Shown here: positions 1 to 5,385 of the stretch, piece by piece | Position numbering within the stretch: position 1 is the stretch's first letter | Layout of the letters: every line of letters begins with the position of its first letter | Assembly (NCBI GenBank): GCA_905214245.1 | Contig: CAJMLO010000037.1 | Span: 1-11,112, forward strand | Reading direction: 5' to 3' | Source: an uncultured bacterium | GTDB lineage: Bacteria; Bacillota; Clostridia; TANB77; CAG-508 | Length of the DNA: 11,112 bases | Program-made: the position numbers and the translations under genes | Notes under the pieces: generated by a model | What the model was told of the DNA's origin: nothing | Seen by the model: only the letters and a program-made list of their open reading frames with translations | Databases searched by the model: none

Positions 1-31
1 TTAAATCTACATCATCTCTTATTTTTAACAT
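1..31 (-). CDS. Phage protein, N-terminus only (runs off the window)
   Basis: Ten codons are visible, reading MLKIRDDVDL, before the window edge. The ATG is preceded by AGGAGG with 8 nt spacing. That site lies inside the last codons of the gene at 34-318, as in a coupled phage operon. The opening resembles small conserved phage proteins that begin with a similar 'K-x-x-D-V-D-L' stretch, but nothing can be assigned from ten residues. I am confident it is a real gene start and make no functional call. Confidence 0.6.
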   Translation of the reverse strand, partial: MLKIRDDVDL

Positions 32-33
32 AT

Positions 34-318
34 CTATTCTCCTCCTAATAATTCTGGATTATCGTATAAGCAACCATCTTTAATCCATTTATAACCTAAT
101 TGTACTAAACAACCAAAATCATACCAATCTACATTAGGTTTAAAATTTCCATAAGTTTGTAAATACCAATAGTCTTCATCTTCATTGTATTCAAAACTTG
201 CAATTCCCCATTTGTGGCTGTTATCTACTGACCATTGATTTATCATTACATATTTATGATTTGTTTTTTCTACAGCTATATCTAAATTGTTTATTCTCTT
301 ATAATATTTTCTATTCAT
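34..318 (-). CDS. Hypothetical phage protein, 94 aa
   Basis: I do not recognise a family. The product is small, soluble and rich in aromatic residues (many Trp and Tyr), with an acidic middle (EYNEDEDYWY, about 43-52) and no membrane segment. A GGAGGA site lies 4-5 nt before the ATG. The start overlaps the end of the upstream gene (stop at 311-313) by 8 bp, which implies translational coupling. Its place at the promoter-distal end of the early block suggests an accessory role in early infection, but that is inference from position only. Confidence 0.75.
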   Translation of the reverse strand: MNRKYYKRINNLDIAVEKTNHKYVMINQWSVDNSHKWGIASFEYNEDEDYWYLQTYGNFKPNVDWYDFGCLVQLGYKWIKDGCLYDNPELLGGE

Positions 319-499
319 CTTCTCCTCCTACTTTATAGCAATTAGCTATTCTTTTTCTTTCTCTATAAATTCTCTGATATTCTTTGTTGTATAATTTTTC
401 ACAATCTTTACAATAACAATTATATCTGTCTTGTTTTTTCATATATCTAAATTCTTTTTCTTCTTTGTATGATCCACACATACTACATATTCTTTTCAT
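311..499 (-). CDS. Small zinc-finger-like phage protein, 62 aa
   Basis: The protein begins MKRICSMCG and carries one CxxC near the N-terminus (residues 5 and 8) and a CxCxxC cluster (28, 30, 33). This is the spacing of a small four-Cys zinc ribbon, and a basic C-terminal tail follows. Such fingers occur in many phage early proteins and in front of HNH nucleases; no HNH motif is present here. An upstream ATG at 526 overlaps the stop of the DUF1064 gene as ATGA and would add nine residues. I prefer the ATG at 499 because AGGAG lies 6 nt before it, while the earlier start has only a weak AAGG. Nucleic-acid binding is inferred from the Cys pattern. Confidence 0.68.
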   Translation of the reverse strand: MKRICSMCGSYKEEKEFRYMKKQDRYNCYCKDCEKLYNKEYQRIYRERKRIANCYKVGGEDE

Positions 500-522
500 G
501 TTTTTCTCCTGTTTTATAATCT

Positions 523-852
523 TCATCTAATTATCCTTAATTCAAAATCTGGATAAACTTTTTCAAATATCTTTTGTTTTATCTTAAATACATCTGTTTT
601 TATTCCTTTGGTATCTTCCACAATAGTTCGTCCTTTTTCTTCATAAACGAAGTCTGCTATGTACTTTATTGCTTGATATGTTTTGCCGTTTTTCTTAAAT
701 CCTTCTTGCAATACAAACGGTACTTGCAGTCTTAAATTACTTATCTCTTTCGCTCTTTGTAATAGCTTTAGCTCTCTATATCTTGTTGCTTCAAGATTAC
801 TATCAAACCTTATATTATCTACTATTACCTTTTTATTTCTGTATTTGTTCAT
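523..852 (-). CDS. DUF1064 family phage protein, predicted PD-(D/E)XK nuclease
   Basis: The 109-residue protein opens MNKYRNKK and has the DUF1064 pattern: FDSNLEATRY (16-25), YIADFVY (64-70) and VEDTKG (78-83). E21, D67 and the D80-T-K82 triad match the acidic and Lys positions of a PD-(D/E)XK nuclease core. Family members are small single-domain phage proteins of about this length. The biochemical activity of the family is not firmly established; a branched-DNA or end-processing nuclease role is inferred from the fold. The ATG at 852 is chosen because GGAGG lies 6 nt upstream; a longer reading would start inside the preceding gene. It overlaps its upstream neighbour by about 20 bp. Confidence 0.85.
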   Translation of the reverse strand: MNKYRNKKVIVDNIRFDSNLEATRYRELKLLQRAKEISNLRLQVPFVLQEGFKKNGKTYQAIKYIADFVYEEKGRTIVEDTKGIKTDVFKIKQKIFEKVYPDFELRIIR

Positions 853-1237
853 CTTTTGCCTCCGCACATTTCAGATTCGTTATCCTTCTTGGTTTATATT
901 TCCTGTTTTCTTTATTTTTCTCTAATGTCCTCAGATTTTTTAAAGCAAGTATTATATCTCCCACTATTAATTTATTGTTATACTTGTCTGTAAATCCCTT
1001 TAATGTCATTACCTTGTTTAGCTCATCTTTATATGCTCTACGTTCTTTTAAAACCTTTTTTAGTGTTTTAGCTACCTTTGTCATCTCTACAGCATTGAGG
1101 TTCGCTAGTTCTAATTCATGCAATAAATCATTTCTTGCACATTCTGTTTCTTTGATTTGCTCTTCTAAAGTCACTTTTAACTCGTTTATATTTTCAAAAA
1201 AGCTCTTCATTTCAATTAAAAATTCTTCCGTTGTCAC
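833..1237 (-). CDS. Conserved phage protein, helical, 134 aa, GTG start
   Basis: The sequence is rich in Glu, Lys and Leu without Pro for most of its length, so it should be largely helical and probably coiled coil (about 5-95). It contains DLLHELELANLNA and KERRAYKDEL, a combination I associate with uncharacterised Firmicute phage early proteins that have no named function. The C-terminal tail is basic. I choose the GTG at 1237 because its codon overlaps the TGA of the upstream 53-aa gene (GTGA) and AAGGAA sits about 6 nt before it. A TTG at 1276 would lengthen it by 13 residues but would lie inside the neighbouring gene. Function unknown. Confidence 0.78.
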   Translation of the reverse strand: MTTEEFLIEMKSFFENINELKVTLEEQIKETECARNDLLHELELANLNAVEMTKVAKTLKKVLKERRAYKDELNKVMTLKGFTDKYNNKLIVGDIILALKNLRTLEKNKENRKYKPRRITNLKCAEAKDEQIQK

Positions 1238-1395
1238 TTTCTCTTCCTTAGTTCCTCTCTGATTAGTTGTTCCCAATTTACTTGATTAGCTTCAAAATCT
1301 TTACATCTGTATTTGCTCTGAAAATTCTCATCTTCTAACCTCAAACAGCCTATGCAATATTTACAAATACCTCTCATGTCTTTTAATTGTTGCAT
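1234..1395 (-). CDS. Small Cys-rich phage protein, 53 aa
   Basis: This short reading frame begins MQQLKDMRG. It has three cysteines spaced CxxCxxC (11, 14, 17) and a fourth at 31, enough for a small zinc-binding knuckle, followed by an acidic then basic helix. AGGAGGG lies 4-5 nt before the ATG. Its stop overlaps the GTG start of the next gene. The gap between the flanking genes would otherwise be empty in a tightly packed operon, so I take it as real although it is very short. Metal or nucleic-acid binding is only inferred. Confidence 0.72.
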   Translation of the reverse strand: MQQLKDMRGICKYCIGCLRLEDENFQSKYRCKDFEANQVNWEQLIREELRKRK

Positions 1396-1404
1396 AAAGC
1401 CCTC

Positions 1405-1731
1405 CTAATCAATTCGTGGTATATGTTGCATATTAATTGCAATATATCCTTTTTCTGTTCTCTCATATACAGCCACTGTTTTTCCAGTATATTCACATTT
1501 TTTCTTGTTTACCGTCCTTACATACCCCATTTTCTCTAATTCCGTTAATCTCGGTGCACATGTATTTCTTTTTGTTGTATTTGTATAACCTAAATCAAAT
1601 AATTCTATTGCAAGCTCTTTCGCCGTTTTAGGCTTATCTAATCTATTTAGAATTTGTATGTATCTTATTTTTTCTTTATCTTGTATGTCATCAAATGACA
1701 TTTGCCTTGTTTGTCTTGTTATTGTATTCAT
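1405..1731 (-). CDS. Winged-helix phage protein, 108 aa
   Basis: Residues about 20-95 read as a winged helix-turn-helix: a first helix (KIRYIQILNRL), a second (TAKELAIEL), a recognition-like helix (APRLTELEKMGYV) and a wing (VRTVNKKKCEYTGKTVAVY) ending in TEKG. Wings of this kind are common in MarR- and PadR-like folds and in phage regulators or replication accessory proteins. No enzymatic domain is present. The start at 1731 lies 6 bp after the DUF6291 stop; AGGAG is present but rather far (11 nt), so a later ATG (codon 11) remains possible. It may be a DNA-binding regulator or replication helper; the target is unknown. Confidence 0.75.
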   Translation of the reverse strand: MNTITRQTRQMSFDDIQDKEKIRYIQILNRLDKPKTAKELAIELFDLGYTNTTKRNTCAPRLTELEKMGYVRTVNKKKCEYTGKTVAVYERTEKGYIAINMQHIPRID

Positions 1732-1737
1732 TTGTTA

Positions 1738-2256
1738 TCACTCTCCTAAATTTGTATATAATTTATTAAAATCTATATCTTCTCTTTGTGAATAGTTATT
1801 GTAGCTCTTTGTTTTTTGATTATTTCCTGATTTTTTATAGTTTGCATCTTCTTTTTCTGCTTCTAAAACGCTTTTTATGCCTTTTTTAAACCAATTGTTT
1901 AATATTCCTTTAACACGACTGTCGTCTACATTGTCATTATTATTTTCATTATCATTTACATTTACATTTACATTTTCATTATCATTTACATTAGTTTCTA
2001 TTTTGCTTTCGTTTTGCTTATCTTTTGCTTTCATTTTGTTTTTAGTTTGCTTTCCATTTTCATATTTTTTATAATTTGCATCCAATTGAGGTTTTACTAA
2101 TGAAAATATTGCTCTTGCTATTCCAGTTAGTTCAATTTCTTCTTGCTCTAATGCATATATAGAAATTGCTTTATATATTTGCAATTGTGCGTCTTCTGGA
2201 ACTTCTTTTATTGCTTCATAGAAACTTCTATAAAATATAAAACTATCTCTCGCCAT
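1738..2256 (-). CDS. DUF6291 family phage protein (replication-associated context), 172 aa
   Basis: The N-terminal 65 residues (MARDSFIFYRSFYEAIKEVP, then a helical stretch ending KPQLDANYKKYENG) match DUF6291, a phage domain usually found in the replication region and often placed before DnaD-like or primosome genes. Residues about 70-115 are a low-complexity Asn/Asp/Val tract encoded by tandem repeats. The C-terminal 55 residues are charged and have no recognisable DnaD domain. It may be a replisome-organiser-like protein; the role is inferred from context. GAAAGGAAAG precedes the ATG. Upstream on the same strand is a terminator (2279-2304), so this gene and those after it need read-through, antitermination or their own promoter. 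Confidence 0.8.
   Translation of the reverse strand: MARDSFIFYRSFYEAIKEVPEDAQLQIYKAISIYALEQEEIELTGIARAIFSLVKPQLDANYKKYENGKQTKNKMKAKDKQNESKIETNVNDNENVNVNVNDNENNNDNVDDSRVKGILNNWFKKGIKSVLEAEKEDANYKKSGNNQKTKSYNNYSQREDIDFNKLYTNLGE
1942..1992. repeat. Tandem repeat in the DUF6291 linker
   Basis: A 21-bp unit at 1942-1962 recurs identically at 1972-1992, a 30-bp period, with copies of the 6-bp unit ATTTAC between. In frame it encodes the Asn/Asp/Val tract of the DUF6291 protein. The array can change length by slippage without breaking the frame when whole codons are lost or gained. Confidence 0.85.
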
Positions 2257-2278
2257 ATGTCTTTCCTTTCGTAAAATA

Positions 2279-2304
2279 AAGGGCTAAGTTTGTGCCTAGC
2301 CCTT
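2279..2304 (-). terminator. Intrinsic terminator after the two-TM protein gene
   Basis: Arms AAGGGCTA (2279-2286) and TAGCCCTT (2297-2304) pair perfectly over 8 bp around a 10-nt loop. On the minus strand the stem is followed by TTTATTTT, so it should stop leftward transcription just after the gene at 2312-2794 and just before the DUF6291 gene. On the plus strand the following bases are GTTGTC, not a U tract. Confidence 0.75.
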
Positions 2305-2311
2305 GTTGTCT

Positions 2312-2794
2312 TTAATCTTCTTTTAATTCTATGTCCTTAATTAGTTGTGTACCAAAATCTTTAAAATTTTCGTATCCACCTTTACGACCACTAATTATCC
2401 ATAATTCTTTATACATATTATCTTTTAGTTTATTTATCAATTCTTTATCTTCGTAATAGCAATAAAATGTATCTTTTTCTATGTTTTTATTTTGTATCAT
2501 TCCTTCTTGCGTTGGTGTATTTGTTAAGTATTCAACTTCTACTTTGTAGTATGTTTTGAATGCATCTTGTTCTTGTGTTACTGATGTTATTCTTGCTAAA
2601 TCTTTATCACTGCTTGGCTTATAATCTATATATCCATGCAATCCTCCTATTACGAATGGAACAATTAAAAGTGCTATCCAAAGTATTCCTGATAAAATGC
2701 CCCATCCTAATTCATATCTATCATCAGCTAAGTATGCAAAGATACAGGCTCCTACTAATATCATTATCTCAACTAATATTGTTATAATTATCAT
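2312..2794 (-). CDS. Two-TM membrane protein of phage, 160 aa
   Basis: Two hydrophobic segments are visible, about residues 2-21 and 32-52. A short charged stretch (ADDRYELGWG) lies between them, and a soluble C-terminal domain of about 100 residues follows. No lipobox or catalytic motif is visible. I do not recognise the family. The start at 2794 is chosen over the ATG two codons earlier because AGGAGG lies 7 nt before it and only 1 nt before the earlier one. It overlaps the 3' end of the HNH gene and is followed by its own terminator, so it could be a cargo gene set into the early operon. Function unknown. Confidence 0.75.
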   Translation of the reverse strand: MIIITILVEIMILVGACIFAYLADDRYELGWGILSGILWIALLIVPFVIGGLHGYIDYKPSSDKDLARITSVTQEQDAFKTYYKVEVEYLTNTPTQEGMIQNKNIEKDTFYCYYEDKELINKLKDNMYKELWIISGRKGGYENFKDFGTQLIKDIELKED

Positions 2795-3174
2795 TTTCAT
2801 TCCTCCTAATATAATTTTTTCCTATTAAATCTATAAATTCTTGTCTAGTATGAGTTTTCTCATACTCTTTTTGTGTGTCTATTCTTAATTGATTTATTAT
2901 TGCTTCATTAGAATGACATTCAGGACATATTAGTTTTACAAATTTATGTTTAATGCTTCTTTTTCTGTTACTTCCCCCAAATATCTCGTGTGGATCTAGT
3001 CGTTTTGAGTATTTACCACAAAACTCGCATATTCCTTCTTTAACTATATCTTTATCTCTTTGCCTTTCTAATTTTGCTAGTTTTTTACTTTTTTTTATTA
3101 ATCCGCTTCTGTCCGCTTTTCTGTCTGATTTTTGGTACTGGATTAAATGAACTACTTAAATTTTTTACTATCAT
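2769..3174 (-). pseudogene. HNH endonuclease, reading frame broken at an A8 run
   Basis: The first 29 codons (3174-3088, opening MIVKNLSS) run into TAA at 3085-3087. A second frame, one base away, continues for 106 residues to TGA at 2769. That part contains CEFCGK, LDPHEIFGGS, LICPECHS and EFIDLIGKNYI, the full Cys2-HNH-Cys2 pattern of small phage HNH nucleases. The two parts join in phase if the run of eight A (complement of 3089-3096) were seven. The second frame has no ATG, GTG or TTG before the HNH core, so the core cannot be made independently. GAGGTGAGG precedes the ATG. It may be a true pseudogene, a sequencing indel, or a gene using slippage on the A tract. Confidence 0.82.
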
Positions 3175-3228
3175 TTCCTCACCTCTTTTAAGGGGCCTTT
3201 GTGGCACTAGCTTAATTTATAGCCGTTG

Positions 3229-3777
3229 CTATCTAGTACCACAATCCCATTGCCTTAACAAACTATCTATTTCCGCTTGTGTTTTAGTTTCTAGTCCTAT
3301 TGCTTTACAATCTTGTACTAAATTGTCTATTAATCTACTCATTTGTTTCGTATTATATGAACTTGAACCATAATAGGCATTGATTATTTTAAATTCCACA
3401 TTTCCTATGTAAGTAGTATCTGCAACTTCACAAAACCAAGCTATTCCTCTATCTGCCCAAACCTTTTGAAAAGTTTTCACATCTTGTGTCATTATTTTAA
3501 ATTGTTTAAATATTCCTAGTTCTTTCACTCTTCTTTTATATTCTGCTATAGTATCTATGTTCTTATATTCGCAAACTTCTTGTAGTAGTTTCCAAAAGTA
3601 TCTATTTGCATCAAGACTTCGTGATTTACGGTATTTTTTTATTTCAATGGATAGTTTGCTGTCTTTTATATCTTCCAAACTAAAAATCGATTCTCGTTGT
3701 TCTAACAGCAATGTTATTTTAGGTTTATTTGTTTTATAGTCTATTGATATATCTTGTAATATTCCTACACTATTCAT
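3229..3777 (-). CDS. NinB/Orf-like phage recombination protein, 182 aa
   Basis: Residues 50-66 (RKSRSLDANRYFWKLL) match the 'rSLDqNxxfW' signature of NinB, the lambda Orf family of recombination mediators that bind single-stranded DNA and help load recombinases. Further conserved-looking parts are GIFKQF (88-93), the WADRGIAW segment (107-114) and YYGSSSYNTKQMSRLIDN (135-152), typical of the Firmicute phage version. Its length fits that version. It precedes an HNH gene, as in many phage recombination or packaging-prelude regions. The start abuts the stop of a 16-codon frame (3778-3828) and has only a weak SD, so translation may depend on coupling to that frame. The family assignment is by pattern, so moderate. 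Confidence 0.68.
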   Translation of the reverse strand: MNSVGILQDISIDYKTNKPKITLLLEQRESIFSLEDIKDSKLSIEIKKYRKSRSLDANRYFWKLLQEVCEYKNIDTIAEYKRRVKELGIFKQFKIMTQDVKTFQKVWADRGIAWFCEVADTTYIGNVEFKIINAYYGSSSYNTKQMSRLIDNLVQDCKAIGLETKTQAEIDSLLRQWDCGTR

Positions 3778-3828
3778 TTACATCACAACCTGAAACAGAT
3801 TACTTTTTAATTCATATAAATTACTCAT
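3778..3828 (-). pseudogene. 16-codon frame resembling the N-terminus of a Gp157 gene
   Basis: An ATG with AAAGGA 7 nt upstream opens a frame reading MSNLYELKSNLFQVVM and stops with TAA directly against the ATG of the NinB-like gene. The 'LYEL' opening is the way many siphovirus Gp157 proteins begin, and Gp157 genes often sit just before recombination genes. The simplest reading is the 5' stub left by a deletion. It could equally be a short leader peptide that couples translation into the next gene, which otherwise lacks a good ribosome binding site. Sixteen residues cannot settle homology. Confidence 0.45.
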
Positions 3829-3881
3829 TTGACATTCCTTTCTTCATATGCTAAAATAAACATATACTTTTTGATAAATTT

Positions 3882-4151
3882 TTATTTATTAGAACTATTT
3901 GTTTGATTGGCTTCTTCAAATAGTTCTTTTATTTCGTCGAATTTTTCTGTAAAAATTTTGTCAGCTTTTAATATTCTTTTTATTTTATTTACTATTTTGT
4001 TTTGTTCATCAATTATTGCATCTCTGTTTTTTATCATCGCCTTTTGATTTAATACTAATCTTTCTTTTTTGTTTAATTCTGTTGTATATATGTAGGCCGA
4101 TGTTGCAATTCCACAAAATACTCCAATTGTAAATAATACTATGTACTCCAT
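3882..4151 (-). CDS. Small membrane-anchored coiled-coil phage protein, 89 aa
   Basis: Residues 2-22 form one hydrophobic segment (EYIVLFTIGVFCGIATSAYI), followed by about 60 charged residues without Pro that should form a long helix or coiled coil (25-80) and a polar tail. The shape resembles phage single-pass proteins with an N-terminal anchor and cytoplasmic helix, but I do not recognise a family. GGGGTGAG lies just before the ATG and spans the stop of the preceding 28-aa gene, so the two are probably coupled. Function unknown. Confidence 0.72.
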   Translation of the reverse strand: MEYIVLFTIGVFCGIATSAYIYTTELNKKERLVLNQKAMIKNRDAIIDEQNKIVNKIKRILKADKIFTEKFDEIKELFEEANQTNSSNK

Positions 4152-4155
4152 ATTC

Positions 4156-4242
4156 TCACCCCTTCTTTAATCCTTTCAAATTTAATTTCATCTTTGCTAA
4201 TGTTATAATGTGCCATATATAGATTTTGTCTAATTTATCCAT
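4156..4242 (-). CDS. Tiny phage protein, 28 aa
   Basis: A short frame opens MDKLDKIYIWH and ends in a Lys-rich tail. GAGGGAG lies 7 nt before the ATG. It fits exactly between the 44-aa gene and the membrane-anchored gene, ending 4 nt before the next ATG. Packing and the ribosome binding site argue that it is translated; nothing is known about function. It is too short for homology and could be a coupling leader. Confidence 0.5.
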   Translation of the reverse strand: MDKLDKIYIWHIITLAKMKLNLKGLKKG

Positions 4243-4258
4243 TGTACTTCTCCCTCTC

Positions 4259-4393
4259 TTATAAAATAATGTTACATATACACTGTGCTAATCCACAAAA
4301 TGCAATTGGTACAGTAACAAATAAAATTGCTCCTGTTGCGTTGCATACTGCTTGTCCTACTCTACAATAAAATTGTTTTTCTCTTTTACTCAT
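4259..4393 (-). CDS. Tiny Cys-rich single-TM phage protein, 44 aa
   Basis: The frame opens MSKREKQFYC with a basic N-terminus, then one hydrophobic segment from about residue 21 to the C-terminus (GAILFVTVPIAFCGL). Five cysteines lie at 10, 17, 33, 38 and 40. The basic N-terminus predicts the tail is in or across the membrane. A TAGGTG site lies 6 nt before the ATG, and the gene begins 10 bp after the stop of the excisionase-like gene. No family recognised; small hydrophobic phage proteins of this type can be holin-like or membrane effectors, but there is no direct support here. Confidence 0.58.
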   Translation of the reverse strand: MSKREKQFYCRVGQAVCNATGAILFVTVPIAFCGLAQCICNIIL

Positions 4394-4402
4394 TTGTTTC
4401 AC

Positions 4403-4660
4403 CTACCCTTCACATAAATAATCATGTCTTACTTGTAAATAATTTTGGATTGACTTTCTTGAAACTTTAAAAGGAACCGTATATTTTTGTACTGCAAGCT
4501 CTGGATCATTAAACATTTTTCTCACCATATTAATGCCAATGTTATATTCTTTGTGTACTTGCTCTACTGTTAATAGTTCGTTTTCCTGATTATTTTGATT
4601 TATTAGTTTTTCAAGTAATTCATTAGTTCTTTTTTGCTCTTCAAATATTTTTTCTTCCAT
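4403..4660 (-). CDS. Excisionase-like helix-turn-helix protein, 85 aa
   Basis: The N-terminal 27 residues are a charged, Gln-rich helix. Residues about 30-80 have the layout of the excisionase-type (MerR-like, HTH_17) winged helix: LLTVEQVHKEYNIGINMVRK for the helix-turn-helix and VPFKVSRKSIQNYLQVR for the wing and closing helix. Such proteins are Xis-type directionality factors or small phage regulators. Here it is the first gene of the leftward early block and is far from int, unlike classic xis-int pairs, so a regulator role is also possible. AAGGAGTGAG lies close before the ATG. Confidence 0.72.
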   Translation of the reverse strand: MEEKIFEEQKRTNELLEKLINQNNQENELLTVEQVHKEYNIGINMVRKMFNDPELAVQKYTVPFKVSRKSIQNYLQVRHDYLCEG

Positions 4661-4671
4661 ATTCTCACTCC

Positions 4672-4700
4672 TTTACTTTTTGATTTCCACCTGATATAAT
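4672..4700 (+). promoter_or_regulatory. Promoter of the rightward gene 4724-5059
   Basis: TTTACT (4672-4677) and an extended -10 TGATATAAT (4692-4700) are separated by 17 bp. Transcription would start near 4707, giving a leader of about 17 nt that contains the AAGGTGGTG ribosome binding site. An inverted repeat CCACCT (4687-4692) / AGGTGG (4710-4715) brackets the -10 and may be a small operator, but it partly coincides with the ribosome binding site. Confidence 0.6.
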
Positions 4701-4723
4701 TTTTTCAAAAGGTGGTGATTATA

Positions 4724-5059
4724 ATGTCTGATATTCAATTATCTAAAGATAATGACCTTTTTATTTGTAGTTTGTATAAACATTATCTCGAAAAGGTTAA
4801 AAATGGTTCCTCAAAATCTGATGCTCGTTTGATAAGCTCATCAGATGAATTACAAGAAACACTATTAAATACTTGGTCGAAAGATGATGTAGCAACTACT
4901 TGTTGGGAGTTACACTCTAAAGGCTTGTTAGAATGTACTTCTGGTGATGATATTGCTAATGATATATACCTTACTAACGAAGGAATTATCTACATGGAAA
5001 ATCGTTTTAAAAACGGAATTATTGAACTTACAGACTTTATTACGAAGTTCATACCATAA
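4724..5059 (+). CDS. Phage protein of unknown function, winged-helix-like, 111 aa
   Basis: It opens MSDIQLSKDNDLFICSLYKH. Visible parts are KSDARLISSSDELQETLL, WSKDDVATTCWELHSKGLLE and LTNEGIIYMENRFKNG. The alternation of helices with a 'KGLLEC...LTNEGI' end is what a winged-helix fold looks like. I have seen this arrangement in uncharacterised Firmicute phage proteins and know no function for it. The ATG at 4724 is chosen because AAGGTGGTG lies 6 nt upstream; GTG codons at 4712 and 4715 sit inside that site. It has its own promoter and a terminator at 5073, and runs against the leftward early operon, so it may be expressed in the lysogen. Confidence 0.78.
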   Translation: MSDIQLSKDNDLFICSLYKHYLEKVKNGSSKSDARLISSSDELQETLLNTWSKDDVATTCWELHSKGLLECTSGDDIANDIYLTNEGIIYMENRFKNGIIELTDFITKFIP

Positions 5060-5072
5060 TTTATTTCCATTT

Positions 5073-5106
5073 AGCTATAGATGCTTCAAATATCTATGGC
5101 TTTTCT
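5073..5106 (+). terminator. Intrinsic terminator of gene 4724-5059
   Basis: Arms AGCTATAGAT (5073-5082) and ATCTATGGCT (5092-5101) form a 10-bp stem with one U-G wobble around a 9-nt loop, followed by TTTTCTTA. The U tract is on the plus strand only. The structure overlaps the 3' end of the convergent tad2 gene. Confidence 0.75.
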
Positions 5107-5352
5107 TATACTTCTTTTCGAATAATCCAATATTGAATGTTCATAACTTATATCTGTGACATACCAATCATCTGCAATTAAGTCATCTGCAAAAGGTTGC
5201 CAACCTCTACAAGGTAATCTTTTTTCTGAACATAAAGCTACTAGACTATTAACGTTATTAGTTGGAATTAAAAAACTTCCATTTTCATATTCTCGTCTGC
5301 TTATAGCTTTTTTAGTTATCAAGCTCTTTTTTACTGCTTCATTTATATTCAT
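5086..5352 (-). CDS. tad2: DUF2829 / Tad2-family anti-Thoeris protein, 88 aa
   Basis: The protein follows the DUF2829 pattern: an N-terminal helix NINEAVKKS, a 'K-A-I-S-R-R' strand, the RGWQP segment (49-53) and DLIADDWYV (57-65) with the conserved closing W63. Known Tad2 proteins of this family oligomerise and sequester the cyclic ADP-ribose-type signal made by the Thoeris TIR protein, blocking that defence; other members are untested. Length fits, with about 20 extra C-terminal residues. It is the second gene of the leftward early transcript, 32 bp after the cro-like stop, a fitting place for an early anti-defence protein. AAGGAAGGAG lies 6 nt before the ATG, and directly upstream of it is a 16-nt site complementary to the predicted sRNA at 7081-7155. 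Actual ligand binding is unproven. Confidence 0.75.
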   Translation of the reverse strand: MNINEAVKKSLITKKAISRREYENGSFLIPTNNVNSLVALCSEKRLPCRGWQPFADDLIADDWYVTDISYEHSILDYSKRSIRKAIDI

Positions 5353-5369
5353 ACTCTTCTCCTTCCTTT

Positions 5370-5385
5370 TGTATCGGTTCGTGGT
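5370..5385 (-). promoter_or_regulatory. Predicted sRNA target site in the tad2 leader
   Basis: Read on the minus strand this is ACCACGAACCGATACA, from the last base of the cro-like stop codon to the edge of the tad2 ribosome binding site. The predicted minus-strand sRNA at 7081-7155 contains its exact complement at 7110-7125. Its G+C content (8 of 16) is far above the surroundings. Binding there would cover the ribosome landing zone of tad2; the effect could be repression or, less likely, activation. A DNA-level protein site is the main alternative. Confidence 0.5.

Noticed and set aside
783..1262. Long plus-strand frame opposite the helical phage gene
   Set aside because: It is a hydrophobic Ser/Phe/Leu-rich shadow of an A+T-rich gene on the other strand, with no ribosome site.
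1942..1992. Short repeats as a CRISPR array, iteron origin or repressor sites
   Set aside because: They are in frame inside a low-complexity Asn/Asp linker and have no spacers; slippage of simple sequence explains them, although an origin inside a replication gene cannot be fully excluded.
2953..3373. Overlapping plus-strand frames opposite the HNH and NinB-like genes
   Set aside because: Low-complexity Leu/Ser/Phe shadows; the minus strand carries recognisable HNH and NinB patterns.
4687..4715. CCACCT/AGGTGG inverted repeat as an RNA switch on the 4724 gene
   Set aside because: The left arm lies upstream of the predicted transcription start, so it would not be in the RNA. A small DNA operator is possible but the arms are only 6 bp and one is the ribosome site.
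5370..5385. CGGTTCG in the 16-mer as a tRNA T-arm fragment or attP core
   Set aside because: Only seven bases match the tRNA-Leu T arm and the flanks differ; two inverted copies internal to the prophage do not fit an attachment core.
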